From Methanobacterium sp. (lineage in GTDB: Archaea > Methanobacteriota > Methanobacteria > Methanobacteriales > Methanobacteriaceae): a stretch of DNA of 40,229 nt. Location: NCBI GenBank assembly GCA_039666455.1, contig JAVSLW010000033.1, positions 1 through 40,229 on the forward strand. Direction: 5' to 3'. Positions 7,682 through 15,956 of this stretch are shown piece by piece. Within the stretch, counting starts at the first letter, position 1; every line of letters starts with the position of its first letter. A model generated the notes under the pieces. That model had not been told where the DNA came from. It searched no databases and worked only from the letters and a program-made list of their open reading frames with translations. Made by a program: the position numbers and the translations under genes.

Positions 7682-8395
7682 CTATTTACGGCGGATCGGC
7701 GCAAATGTCTGTACAGGGTCTAACGTCATGAATTCAAAAATGATTTTATTACAAAGCTCTGGTTTTTCTACGAGAAAACCATGCGAAGTACCGGGAACAA
7801 CCGCTAATTCACCTTTTGGCAGGGCTCGATAAAAGTCCATGGCATGCTCGAGTGTGACTTCATCGTCATCACCGATCATGACGAGGGTCCGACACAGTAT
7901 CTTTTTTAAATCTTTTCTCGTGAGCTTGGGCCCACCTGTATGCATCTCATAGAGCTTCTTTTCTATTTCAAAATTTTGCTTTGCAGGAGCTTGACTGATC
8001 ACGCTGGGAGCCCAGCCACTATTATGAAATACACCGCCTGCGCATATCAGCCGCTCCACAAGATCCGGACGTTTCAACACCACAAAAAGTGCTATTATGG
8101 CACCGTCGCTCATGCCAAGTATCCGGGCCTCACTGCCGACGACTTGTTCGAGGAAATAGATCATGTCATCTGCGACGAGTTCGTAGCTGTAAGTACCCGG
8201 AGTATCAGGCGTATGGCCATGGCCACGTCGTTCTGGCAAAAATACGTGGAAACGTGAGGTAAGTGAATCGAGATTCGGCTCAAAAACACTGGAATCAACC
8301 CCGACTCCGCCGGGGTGAAACATAACAAGGGGCTCGCCCTTACCGTGATCATCATACCACGTCCGTATGCCATTTAGCTCAACATATTTTCCCAT
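7682..8395 (-). CDS. Alpha/beta hydrolase, probably horizontally acquired
   Basis: A 237-residue alpha/beta hydrolase of unknown substrate. The oxyanion region is MFHPGGVG, the nucleophile elbow is GMSDGA (Ser), the acid lies in MIGDDDEVT and the histidine in VPGTSHGF, so the triad is complete. Between the lid helix (YEMHTGGP) and LTRKDLKKI the protein looks some 20 residues shorter than the usual 255-265. Composition is foreign: 29 of 60 bases are G or C at 8041-8100 and 34 of 60 at 8281-8340, against 16 of 60 at 9541-9600. There is no good Shine-Dalgarno before the ATG. It is flanked by IS scraps and broken genes, which suggests recent transfer, possibly from a bacterium. Confidence 0.85.
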   Translation of the reverse strand: MGKYVELNGIRTWYDDHGKGEPLVMFHPGGVGVDSSVFEPNLDSLTSRFHVFLPERRGHGHTPDTPGTYSYELVADDMIYFLEQVVGSEARILGMSDGAIIALFVVLKRPDLVERLICAGGVFHNSGWAPSVISQAPAKQNFEIEKKLYEMHTGGPKLTRKDLKKILCRTLVMIGDDDEVTLEHAMDFYRALPKGELAVVPGTSHGFLVEKPELCNKIIFEFMTLDPVQTFAPIRRK

Positions 8396-8499
8396 AAAGA
8401 TTCGCTCGGTTATTTTATCAATCGGGGTGTCTGATTTGGCGTGAAAATTTATGGGTTATTTGAGTTTAATTTCACGCATTGATAGTTATTCAAAAGACC

Positions 8500-9213
8500 C
8501 TGTTTAAGCTTTGTTTGGCAAAGTAATTAAATTTATCGATAGTAGAACTTTGAAGTCATGAATTGGCTCGAAACAGGCTACAGAGCATAAAGATATCAAA
8601 CTATGCTAAAAATAGTTTCACTGGCTTCATATTTTGATTTAAAAGTATCTCATGTTTACTTTGAGGTAAAAAACCGGAAAAGCTCCGGAAATTCTTAAAT
8701 ATTGACGAATTGTTATCTTTAAAACAGGTGAGAGAGGTTTTTTCACAAAATGAACAAAAATATCTGGAAATGGTATTGAAAACATTAAATAAACTATAAT
8801 TTAAAAAAATACGAGAGGTTAAAACTGTTTTAATTGATTCAACCCCGTTACTTATTCGGGATAAACAAGTATAAAATAGTTCCTTTAATATTTCCCAAAA
8901 AACCCACCCTAAAAGTGTTAAAAAACAAAATGATCGATCCATTAGATTATTTTGACCATGAGAATAAGTTAGGATCAATATACAGGAAAATAGGAGAAAG
9001 GTTATTTGAATTACTTCCTAAATGGGGGGATTTTCGCCGGACAAGATGGAATAAGTATTCCAATTCCTCAAAGAAAACTCAGGTTTAGGCCCACACATAT
9101 ACCCAACCATCAGTCTATAAAAAACCTATCTAAATGTACTTTTACTGGGAATATTAGTATCCTACGGTCAAAACGAAATCCAGGAAATCTACGCCATGGA
9201 AAATTTCACTTAA
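8500..9213 (+). mobile_element. Decayed insertion sequence (DDE transposase remnant)
   Basis: Pieces of one transposase can be followed on the plus strand in shifting frames. From 8660 PEKLRKFLNIDELLSLKQVR continues to EMVLKTLNKL; near 8822 comes KTVLIDSTP (first catalytic Asp); this is joined after a large internal deletion to GINKYKIVPLIFPKK (8860s) and DPLDYFDHENKL. After another frameshift the C-terminus reads KTYLNVLLLGILVSYGQNE and stops at 9213. Several stops and the loss of the middle third make it inactive. I could not identify terminal inverted repeats. The rest of 8396-9426 shows no gene. Confidence 0.7.
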
Positions 9214-9426
9214 AACAGACACCCTGTTTTTAAATAATTTAAATTTTCAAAAAGTATAGGAAAAGATAATTAAACTTTTTATTGGATAATTTATGCAAAT
9301 AATTTAAGATGCCTTAATTTTGATGCTTTTATTTCTCAAAATTTACTAAATAATTGTGAAATTGATAGTTTTTATATGTAATGAAATTTAAAATAATAAT
9401 CATAAAGAAGTCTATGAGGAGATTAT

Positions 9427-9891
9427 ATGTGGAATAAGAAAAAACTAAAAACATTTGTTGATTTTTTAAACGATTGTTTAGAATTTGAATTTAATATTAA
9501 TGAATTTAATCATAGACTAATGCTACAAAAATATATTTATTTAGCTGGTTATTTTGGACTTAACCATAATTATTCTTATAATTTATATATAAGAGGCCCT
9601 TATTCCAGTAAATTAGCTGAAGACTATTATGATTTAGATATAGATAGTAACAAATTAGAGTTAGATGATTTTGATAAAAAAGGATTCAGAAATTTTATCA
9701 AGGATAAAAGTATATTCTGGTTAGAAGCTACGACTACTATTTTAACTTTATATAGAAATTATAAAGTTCTTTATGAAGAAGCTGACCTAAAAGAAGCTAT
9801 TTTAGTGAAAACAAAAAGTCTTAAACCCTACATAGACGATGAAATAATCAACGAATCATATAAAGAAATCAGCGAAAAATTTATGAACTAA
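9427..9891 (+). CDS. YwgA/DUF4065 (Panacea)-like protein, candidate antitoxin
   Basis: A 154-residue protein with the pattern of the YwgA/DUF4065 group: RLMLQKYIYLAGYFGL (about residues 35-50), then YNLYIRGPYSSKLAEDYYDL (57-76), then charged helices. DUF4065 (Panacea) proteins include promiscuous antitoxins that partner unrelated toxins. It is followed 18 bases later by a PIN-domain protein, the usual nuclease half of VapBC-like pairs, and the two are probably one transcript. The gene is very A+T-rich and lies in the island with IS debris. GAGGAG (about 9417-9422) precedes the ATG. The family link is by motif and could be distant. Confidence 0.6.
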   Translation: MWNKKKLKTFVDFLNDCLEFEFNINEFNHRLMLQKYIYLAGYFGLNHNYSYNLYIRGPYSSKLAEDYYDLDIDSNKLELDDFDKKGFRNFIKDKSIFWLEATTTILTLYRNYKVLYEEADLKEAILVKTKSLKPYIDDEIINESYKEISEKFMN

Positions 9892-9909
9892 ATAGATGAT
9901 TTATAGAAT

Positions 9910-10452
9910 ATGGAGAATGATAAACAGCACGTTTATGTCGATACTCAATATGTTTATGCCTATGCAGTTGGAAGTAAAAAAGATGAAGATAGATATGTAG
10001 CAGAACAATTTAAATCATTAATTTCAAATAAGAATCCAAATATATTACCTAAAATACCATTTACTGTCATAGGAGAAACAATTAATAACATAAAAACTAA
10101 AAATTTGAGTTCTAATGAAGAACAAAATATAATGGACAAAATTTTAAAACTTTCAAGGAATAATAGTGTTGATTTTATTCCAGCTTCTCCTTTTTGTCTT
10201 AAAATTGCTAGTTATATTAAATCTCAAGATCCAAGACTTGAGGATACAGATGTTTTAATAGTTTCTCATGCAATTGCAGATCCTAATTCTTCCTTATTAC
10301 TTTTTATAGAAGATGCAATTATTAATTCAGGCGTTATAGATGAATTAAGAGTTGATAGGGCAAATAAAATTAAGGAAATATGTGATCATAATAGTAATTT
10401 AAGGTATAGAGATCTAAATATTAGAGATTTTTTTAAAGAAGATATCAATTGA
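9910..10452 (+). CDS. PIN-domain ribonuclease-like protein, candidate toxin
   Basis: A 180-residue protein with the acidic residues expected of a PIN nuclease: Asp11 in VYVDTQYVYAYA, Glu56 in VIGETINN, Asp112/Asp114 in LEDTDVLIVSHAIAD, and Glu134/Asp135 in LLFIEDAII. PIN toxins cut tRNA, rRNA or mRNA with Mg2+. It is longer than a typical VapC (about 130 residues), with extra helices after position 145. The upstream gene would be the antitoxin, but it is not VapB-like; that unusual pairing is the point of interest. The ribosome site is weak, consistent with translation coupled to the upstream gene. The 155-base gap downstream holds nothing I recognise. Confidence 0.72.
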   Translation: MENDKQHVYVDTQYVYAYAVGSKKDEDRYVAEQFKSLISNKNPNILPKIPFTVIGETINNIKTKNLSSNEEQNIMDKILKLSRNNSVDFIPASPFCLKIASYIKSQDPRLEDTDVLIVSHAIADPNSSLLLFIEDAIINSGVIDELRVDRANKIKEICDHNSNLRYRDLNIRDFFKEDIN

Positions 10453-10607
10453 AATAAAATTAAAGAAAAGTGCTTATCCTGGTGCCAATACCGCAGGATA
10501 TGGCATAAATTCAAGGTATTTGATTTTGAATTGATTAAAATCAGAATTGTTTAAACTTCTCTATTTGGAATATGAAAAAAGATGAATAACAAAGAGATTG
10601 AAAAACT

Positions 10608-11291
10608 TTAACCCCGCTTTATTCCATAAAAAATACAGAAATTATAGTATTTATAGTAAATATCCACATCTTTAAAGCCAGTATTTTTTAGCCATTTTAA
10701 ATTATTTTGAAATGTAGCTGGTTTATCAAATTTCATCCGCTCTACTGCAGTATCTTTTTCTGGTCCACTAAAGTTATTTTCTTCTATTTTTTTCATCCAG
10801 TTGTTGTAATAGCTTTGATCAATGTTTGAAGTGGAACCAATCACCTGATCTGCGTTTAAAAATATTCCATCTTCACTTAAGGCATCGTATATCTTTTTAT
10901 ACAATTTTTGTTTATCAGCATCTTTTAGGTGATGTATTGAAAGTGATGAAACTATAATATCAAAAAGATCCTTAAAATCATGTTCACAGTAGTCTGCAAC
11001 AACATATTTGAAGTTTTCATGTCCTTTAAATCTACTTTTAGCTATTTTTAGCATTTCTTCTGAAAGGTCGATCAATGTGAATTCAGCTTCAGGATACTTT
11101 TCAAAAAGATATTTAGTAAGTAAACCAGTCCCTGCCCCCAAATCAAGTATTTTTGGTTTTCGTTTTTTAGAGTTAGCAAGATCTGTAGTTATATTGTAAA
11201 GATCATCAAAGCAGGGAATAATTAACCTGCGTATTTTGTCATAATGCTCTGCATTTTCATCAAATTTTTCTTTTAATGCATTTTTATCCAT
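10608..11291 (-). CDS. Class I SAM-dependent methyltransferase
   Basis: A 227-residue Rossmann-fold methyltransferase. Motif I is ILDLGAGTGLLTKYL (about residues 48-62), motif II ends in FTLIDLSEEML, motif III is YVVADYCEHDF, and motif IV is FDIIVSSLSIHHL. This is the ubiE/Methyltransf_25-type layout of small-molecule methyltransferases. The substrate is not evident. It lies 53 bases downstream of polB1 on the same strand and could be read through from it, but a functional link is unlikely. Confidence 0.9.
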   Translation of the reverse strand: MDKNALKEKFDENAEHYDKIRRLIIPCFDDLYNITTDLANSKKRKPKILDLGAGTGLLTKYLFEKYPEAEFTLIDLSEEMLKIAKSRFKGHENFKYVVADYCEHDFKDLFDIIVSSLSIHHLKDADKQKLYKKIYDALSEDGIFLNADQVIGSTSNIDQSYYNNWMKKIEENNFSGPEKDTAVERMKFDKPATFQNNLKWLKNTGFKDVDIYYKYYNFCIFYGIKRG

Positions 11292-11344
11292 ATTAATACC
11301 TTCTACTAATCTAAAGATGGATCCAGTAAGTAAATCTTTATCTT

Positions 11345-13192
11345 TTATTTATCTTTTAATTTTCCGGTGTAAGTGGCATAAAAGCCATCTGTATCTGCAT
11401 ATATTGCTTTAAAACCATATTCTTCTGCTTTTTTCATGGTTTTTTTAATGTAATCTCTTCCCCATGCAGTTACAGCGTCTGCGCATTCTCTACTGTACCA
11501 CCTAAATCTTGCAAAGCCGTAAAGGCCGTACATAGAATTTGCAAGAGTTTTAAGAGCTTGCTGCTGTACATTTAATATCCTTTTTTCTAGTTCATCATCG
11601 CTTTTCTTCATTTTATCCTTGATCACTGCCCTTTCTTTGAGCAAATCCCCTATAATAGAAGGTATGAAACCATTAGGCTCTTTTTTAAACTTGTGTCCAA
11701 CTTCTGGAGCTGTATAGTACTCTCCTTCTTTACCATTTTTAATTACAGTTTCCATTGAAATATTTTTAGAGATAATTATGCTTGGATACAGACTTTTAAA
11801 GTCGAATGAAACAATGTTCTCGTGAAGACCTTTTTCCGGATCTTTAACATAACCGCCCACGTAAGTAAGTCCTCTTCTTTTTGAATATTCAGATTGTGAA
11901 GGTTTATTTGGCACGACCTCGCCATATTCATAGGCTTTTCTTATAAGGAACCATTCTATCATTTGTCCTGAGGCCATTCGGCTTACATCAGAAAGGGGCT
12001 GTCCAATGATTCTTGTAAGTTCCAGGACTAAAGGAATCATTTTTTCCCCTATTTTATAAGCAGCTACAGCATCATCCAGCGAGTATTCAAAGAGTTTTTC
12101 CAGTTTTTCACCACCAGAATCCCAGTATTTCCATATTTCATCCCCTTCAATGTCTTCTTTTTCCTCGCCGAAGAGTTCCCTGTAAACACGCTCTAAAGTG
12201 TAACGATCAAGGGTTAAATGCCTTCTCATTACAGGATAAAGGTCAACATGGATTCTTCCACGAATTACTGCTGCAGAAACAAATCCACGCCTTAAAAATT
12301 TAATTTCAGAGCCGTCAAGCCCTAAATTTAATTTTATACCCAGTTTTTTAGCCCTATCATTAATATAGGGAAAATCAAAGATATCTGAATTGTAACCTAA
12401 AATAACATGGGGATTTTCAGTGTTTATAATTTCTATAAATCTTGATATCATCTCTTTTTCGTCTTTAAGGGTTTCAACATATTTTTTAGAAGATTTTTTG
12501 GTTGAAAGCACCCTTTCAAACATTTCATGTTTGATTGCCCGAACACCATGTGTTCGACGGCTTTCCATGCCAAAATTCCCGGCAAGACTTATCATGATGA
12601 TTTCGTCACTATCTGCATCAGGCATTCCTTTAGGGTTTCTAACTTCAATATCGTAACTCATAACCTTTAAATGAGGTATTCCACTGTCTTTAGGTTTTGG
12701 TTTACCTTCAATTTCAAAGATAGTGATATTTTCTCCAGGATCAGTAATTCCAGGACATGATGGGGAATCTGTACTTTTCCCTTTGACTTCCACTTCTGCC
12801 ATTGGGAAAAGACCATTATCTATTAAGTATCTCCTGTAAAATGGAATATCATGCTCTCGAATATCCTGAACTTCACTTAAATTTAATATTTTTTCCCGAA
12901 GTTTGGGAACGTCTTGAGGATGTGACAGGACAACTTCCAGGAGTTCTATTTCTTCTCCAGTATCCTTTTTTTTGATCTGGTTAACTTCAGCAACATCCAG
13001 AGTTTTAATCTGCACAATACATTTTTCAATATTTCCTTCAGGGATTACGTAGATGTAAGGTTTGAAATTCCTATCTAAAGCAATTATGGACTGTTCTTCT
13101 CCTCCAGTTTCTTTTCCAAAGAGCCTTACCACTGGAAGACCGTTATCTGTAACGTAATCAATGTCTAAAAGGACAAATCTTTTTGTTTCCAT
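11345..13192 (-). CDS. polB1: Family B DNA polymerase, large subunit of a split enzyme (PolB1)
   Basis: This is the replicative or repair B-family polymerase, 615 residues. It has the uracil-sensing N-terminal domain, then the 3'-5' exonuclease with Exo I MSYDIEVRNP, Exo II GYNSDIFDFPY and Exo III YSLDDA. The polymerase palm and fingers follow: motif A FDFKSLYPSII, motif B NSMYGLYG and motif C YADTDGFY. The protein stops 12 residues after motif C (ending GKLKDK), so the thumb is missing. This is not damage: in Methanothermobacter the polymerase is naturally split into PolB1 and a small PolB2 encoded elsewhere, and the break falls in the same loop. The start at 13192 gives the expected N-terminus. 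The partner gene is outside the window. Confidence 0.94.
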   Translation of the reverse strand: METKRFVLLDIDYVTDNGLPVVRLFGKETGGEEQSIIALDRNFKPYIYVIPEGNIEKCIVQIKTLDVAEVNQIKKKDTGEEIELLEVVLSHPQDVPKLREKILNLSEVQDIREHDIPFYRRYLIDNGLFPMAEVEVKGKSTDSPSCPGITDPGENITIFEIEGKPKPKDSGIPHLKVMSYDIEVRNPKGMPDADSDEIIMISLAGNFGMESRRTHGVRAIKHEMFERVLSTKKSSKKYVETLKDEKEMISRFIEIINTENPHVILGYNSDIFDFPYINDRAKKLGIKLNLGLDGSEIKFLRRGFVSAAVIRGRIHVDLYPVMRRHLTLDRYTLERVYRELFGEEKEDIEGDEIWKYWDSGGEKLEKLFEYSLDDAVAAYKIGEKMIPLVLELTRIIGQPLSDVSRMASGQMIEWFLIRKAYEYGEVVPNKPSQSEYSKRRGLTYVGGYVKDPEKGLHENIVSFDFKSLYPSIIISKNISMETVIKNGKEGEYYTAPEVGHKFKKEPNGFIPSIIGDLLKERAVIKDKMKKSDDELEKRILNVQQQALKTLANSMYGLYGFARFRWYSRECADAVTAWGRDYIKKTMKKAEEYGFKAIYADTDGFYATYTGKLKDK

Positions 13193-13355
13193 GGAACTTT
13201 ATTTATAATACAAGTAGTATATAACTTTTGTAATCAATAATAAGCTGTTTTAGAGCTTTTTCATTAAATAAACTAATTCAACCTTTAAATAAAGTTTAAA
13301 AATAGCTATGGTCTTAACCAAAAAAATAAAATAATTCAATTTTTTTTAACCTTGT

Positions 13356-13691
13356 TTACTGGGCTTTACCCTCGGCACAGAAGTATCCGCCGGGTTCCCC
13401 TGACTCTAAATTGTTTTCTTTAAAGATGTCGCATTTGGGGCACTGACACATTTCTTCAAAGTTAAGATCTTCACATGTAGCTTTTCCTGTTGCACAGTAA
13501 AGTCCAGGAACATTTTCTGGATGAGATATTATTTCCTGTTCTACAGCGGCTGCTGTTTCTGGTGGGTCAGACGCCATTGTTTTTTGTAATGTTTCTAATT
13601 TATCCATTGCACAGCTGCTTTGAGCTTGAACTGGGCATCCTGGACATTTACATTTTCCTATATTTTCCATGTTAAATTCTATATCTACCAT
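13356..13691 (-). CDS. DUF2769 cysteine-rich protein
   Basis: A 111-residue soluble protein with the DUF2769 cysteine pattern: KCKCPGCPVQAQSSC near the start, GLYCATGKATC in the middle, then MCQCPKCDIF and YFCAEGKA at the end. The paired CxCPxCP and YCAxGKA units suggest two metal or iron-sulfur sites. The family is common in methanogens and has no assigned function. The ATG at 13691 is chosen because GGAGGAG lies eight bases upstream; the open frame extends further but without family features. It stands alone downstream of an unremarkable 160-base gap after polB1. Confidence 0.85.
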   Translation of the reverse strand: MVDIEFNMENIGKCKCPGCPVQAQSSCAMDKLETLQKTMASDPPETAAAVEQEIISHPENVPGLYCATGKATCEDLNFEEMCQCPKCDIFKENNLESGEPGGYFCAEGKAQ

Positions 13692-13870
13692 AATCCATCT
13701 CCTCCATGTAACAATAAGTGTCTCATTAGTAATATAATTGTGGATTGATTTATGTGGAGTTACTAAAATTTTAAAATAGAAAAATCTTAAATACAATCGT
13801 TTGCAATTAGTATATTAGAGATGGTCTTAAAATCAAAAATCTAAATAAAAAGAAGTCCAAACAGAGCTTT

Positions 13871-13937
13871 CAAACACGTAGTGTTTGATGCTTGCGAAAC
13901 CTTCAAATTTCTGCGAATTTTCGATGGTTTCATGTTC
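13871..13937. repeat. Dispersed copy of the mini-palindrome family
   Basis: CAAACACGTAGTGTTTG (13871-13887) is identical to the unit at 7187-7203, over 6 kb away. It is followed by a larger imperfect hairpin in which GAAACC (near 13896) can pair with GGTTTC (near 13926) around an inner AAATT/AATTT pair. A short GGGACAGCC (near 13983) 50 bases on resembles an IS end. The block lies in the non-coding 13797-14022 gap. Confidence 0.55.
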
Positions 13938-14022
13938 GATGGCTTTAACCAGAAATAGATATTCTGTAAAATATTGGGTCATGGGACAGCCTTATTAAAT
14001 CCATAGAAATAGGAAGCAAAAA

Positions 14023-14631
14023 ATGGAGTTTAAAAAGCTGGATACCAGCAAACATGACTTAAATAAAGTATCAATGTTAATCTATGAGACTGAACTGGAA
14101 CTGGTCCAATCTCTTTTTGGAAAAAATCAAAAAAAAGCTCAAAAAAATATAAAGAAGCTTATTTATACACACAAGAACTCTTTTAGTCATGATAAAATAT
14201 ATGTGGTAACTGGAGAAAAAGAAGAAGTACTGGGAATATTAGTATCCTATTTAGGTGATGAAATTAAGGTAAGCGAGGATATAAAAGCATTTTTAAAAGC
14301 AATGGGGATTATTGAATTTTTAAAACTTGCTTTAATAGGGTTGATACTCTATAAATTGTTATTTACAGATAAAAAACATGATGATTATTATTTAAGTAAT
14401 ATATCTGTTGATAAAAACCACAGGGATAAAGGGATTGGGTCTTTCATACTTGAAAAATCTTTTGAGCTTGCAAGGGAGAAAAACGCATCTCGAGTAGTTC
14501 TTGATGTAAGTCTTGGCAATGAAAGAGCTTTAAGGCTATATGAAAGATTTGGGTTTAGAGTTTATGATAAAAAGAGCATAAAATGGTTCGGTGAAGAAAT
14601 AGGAACATTTAGCATGGAGAAAATACTTTAA
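14023..14631 (+). CDS. GNAT family N-acetyltransferase
   Basis: A 202-residue GNAT-fold acetyltransferase. The acetyl-CoA-binding motif A is NISVDKNHRDKGIGSFILEK (about 126-145), with the Q/RxxGxG/A loop as RDKGIG, and motif B is GNERALRLYERFGF. Residues about 90-112 form a strongly hydrophobic helix (IEFLKLALIGLILYKLLF), unusual for the family, which could touch the membrane or a partner. The acetyl acceptor is unknown. A hydrolase gene follows 101 bases downstream on the same strand. Confidence 0.85.
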   Translation: MEFKKLDTSKHDLNKVSMLIYETELELVQSLFGKNQKKAQKNIKKLIYTHKNSFSHDKIYVVTGEKEEVLGILVSYLGDEIKVSEDIKAFLKAMGIIEFLKLALIGLILYKLLFTDKKHDDYYLSNISVDKNHRDKGIGSFILEKSFELAREKNASRVVLDVSLGNERALRLYERFGFRVYDKKSIKWFGEEIGTFSMEKIL

Positions 14632-14732
14632 AACCGGTCATTATTCCTGTATTCTGCACTCATCTTATTTTTTTTATTTGCAGTTACCTCATGAATAAAC
14701 AGGACTTAAATTTAAAAAAGAAGGTGTTAATT

Positions 14733-15536
14733 ATGAGTTTGTACTCTAAGGAAACTGGCGAAGGAAACAGGGAAACAATAATATTCCTTCATGGTGGGGG
14801 AGTTGCTGGATGGATGTGGGATGAGCAATTAGAAGCCTTCAATGATTACCATTGCATTGTCCCTGATCTTCCAGAGCACGGACAAAGTGTGGAAGTGAAG
14901 CCGTTCACCATAAAAGGCACCGCAGAAATGGTAATTGATATTATCCAGAATAGGGCTCATGGTGGAAAGGCACATCTTGTAGGAATATCTCTGGGTGCTC
15001 AAATCATTGTTCAGATTCTGAGTATGGCTCCTGAAGTTGTAGATCACGCATTAATTAGCGGAACACTTGTTCGAAGCATTCCCCACACCGATACATTTTT
15101 AAAACTTCTAAATTACTTAATTAAGGCATATGAACCTGTAAAAGACACTGATTTTTTTATAAAAGCCAGTATGAGAATGTATAACATGCCAAAAAGCCTT
15201 TTTAATAATTTCAAGGAAGCTACACGATTTATAAAACAGGATTCATTAAATAGAATCCTTAAAGAAAACATGCTTTTTAAAATGCCTGATGGCATTGAAA
15301 AGGCCAGTGTGCCTGTGCTTGTGATGACCGGCCAGAAAGATTATAAAATCATAAAAGAATCTGCAGAGGATCTCCTGAATGTCCTCCCAAATTCAAAAGG
15401 AGCCGTGGCTTTGAAGGTGGGGCATATATGGAATATAGAAAATCCAGAACTTTTTAACAGTGTGTTAAGGGCATGGATAACTGATAATGAATTTCCTGAA
15501 AATCTTAATTTAAAAAGCTTCTATTGCCCGTATTAA
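14733..15536 (+). CDS. Alpha/beta hydrolase
   Basis: A 267-residue alpha/beta hydrolase of unknown substrate. Oxyanion region: IFLHGGGVAGWMWDEQ. Nucleophile elbow: LVGISLGAQI (Ser in GISLG). The acid is in VMTGQKDYKI and the histidine in KVGHIWNIENP. The ATG at 14733 is preferred to one 42 bases upstream because AAGGTG precedes it and the N-terminus then begins just before the first strand. Unlike the hydrolase at 7682-8395 its composition matches its neighbours, so it looks resident. Its 3' end overlaps by 27 bases the convergent small gene below. Confidence 0.87.
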   Translation: MSLYSKETGEGNRETIIFLHGGGVAGWMWDEQLEAFNDYHCIVPDLPEHGQSVEVKPFTIKGTAEMVIDIIQNRAHGGKAHLVGISLGAQIIVQILSMAPEVVDHALISGTLVRSIPHTDTFLKLLNYLIKAYEPVKDTDFFIKASMRMYNMPKSLFNNFKEATRFIKQDSLNRILKENMLFKMPDGIEKASVPVLVMTGQKDYKIIKESAEDLLNVLPNSKGAVALKVGHIWNIENPELFNSVLRAWITDNEFPENLNLKSFYCPY

Positions 15537-15800
15537 TCTGTTTGCAGCATTTTTAAGTTCAGGACTAACATCTGGCCGCTTTTTTATTTTTAAGGCCATA
15601 TTAAGAACTTTTGGCACATCTTCAGGAGATATGTTCTGTGCCATTTGCATATATGACTCGTCAGGCTTATCCTCCTCAAAATCTATTTTTTCTTTTTCCA
15701 TTTCCTTTAAAAGTACCTGACAAGCACCCATTCCCTGAGAGGCAATTTCTTTATCTTTACATTTTTTCATCAGTTTCAAAGCATTTTCATCCATCTGCAT
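15510..15800 (-). CDS. Small helical hypothetical protein
   Basis: A 96-residue, highly charged, probably all-helical protein; I do not recognise it. It has two cysteines near the start (MKKCKDKEIASQGMGACQVL) and a conserved-looking SPEDVPKVLNMALKIK segment. The ATG at 15800 is chosen over an upstream GTG because that GTG is part of the ribosome site GGTGAT. The end overlaps the convergent hydrolase gene by 27 bases, so antisense effects are possible. Confidence 0.6.
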   Translation of the reverse strand: MQMDENALKLMKKCKDKEIASQGMGACQVLLKEMEKEKIDFEEDKPDESYMQMAQNISPEDVPKVLNMALKIKKRPDVSPELKNAANRLIRAIEAF

Positions 15801-15956
15801 TATTATCACCAGTTTAATATATGATCTTATGACTTAAATTTATTACGAATTAAAACCAAAATATGACTATGCAGATGAAATTTGAAGTTATTGCCTTAAA
15901 AAACAAAAAACTGGTCATCAGTAATTTAATATCATACAATGTCTGGAGGTAATTAA

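Noticed and set aside
7365..7832. A 155-codon plus-strand frame crossing the transposase fragment and the end of the hydrolase.
   Set aside because: It spans unrelated pieces and the hydrolase on the minus strand explains most of it; only the 7306-7416 frame shows family motifs.
7940..8257. A 105-codon plus-strand frame within the hydrolase.
   Set aside because: Antisense shadow of a gene with a complete catalytic triad.
9146..14250. TACTGGGAATATTAGTATCC occurs both in the decayed transposase (about 9146) and in the GNAT gene (about 14230).
   Set aside because: Both copies encode LGILVSY in frame within unrelated proteins and the flanks differ at once; more likely coincidence of codon use than a repeat.
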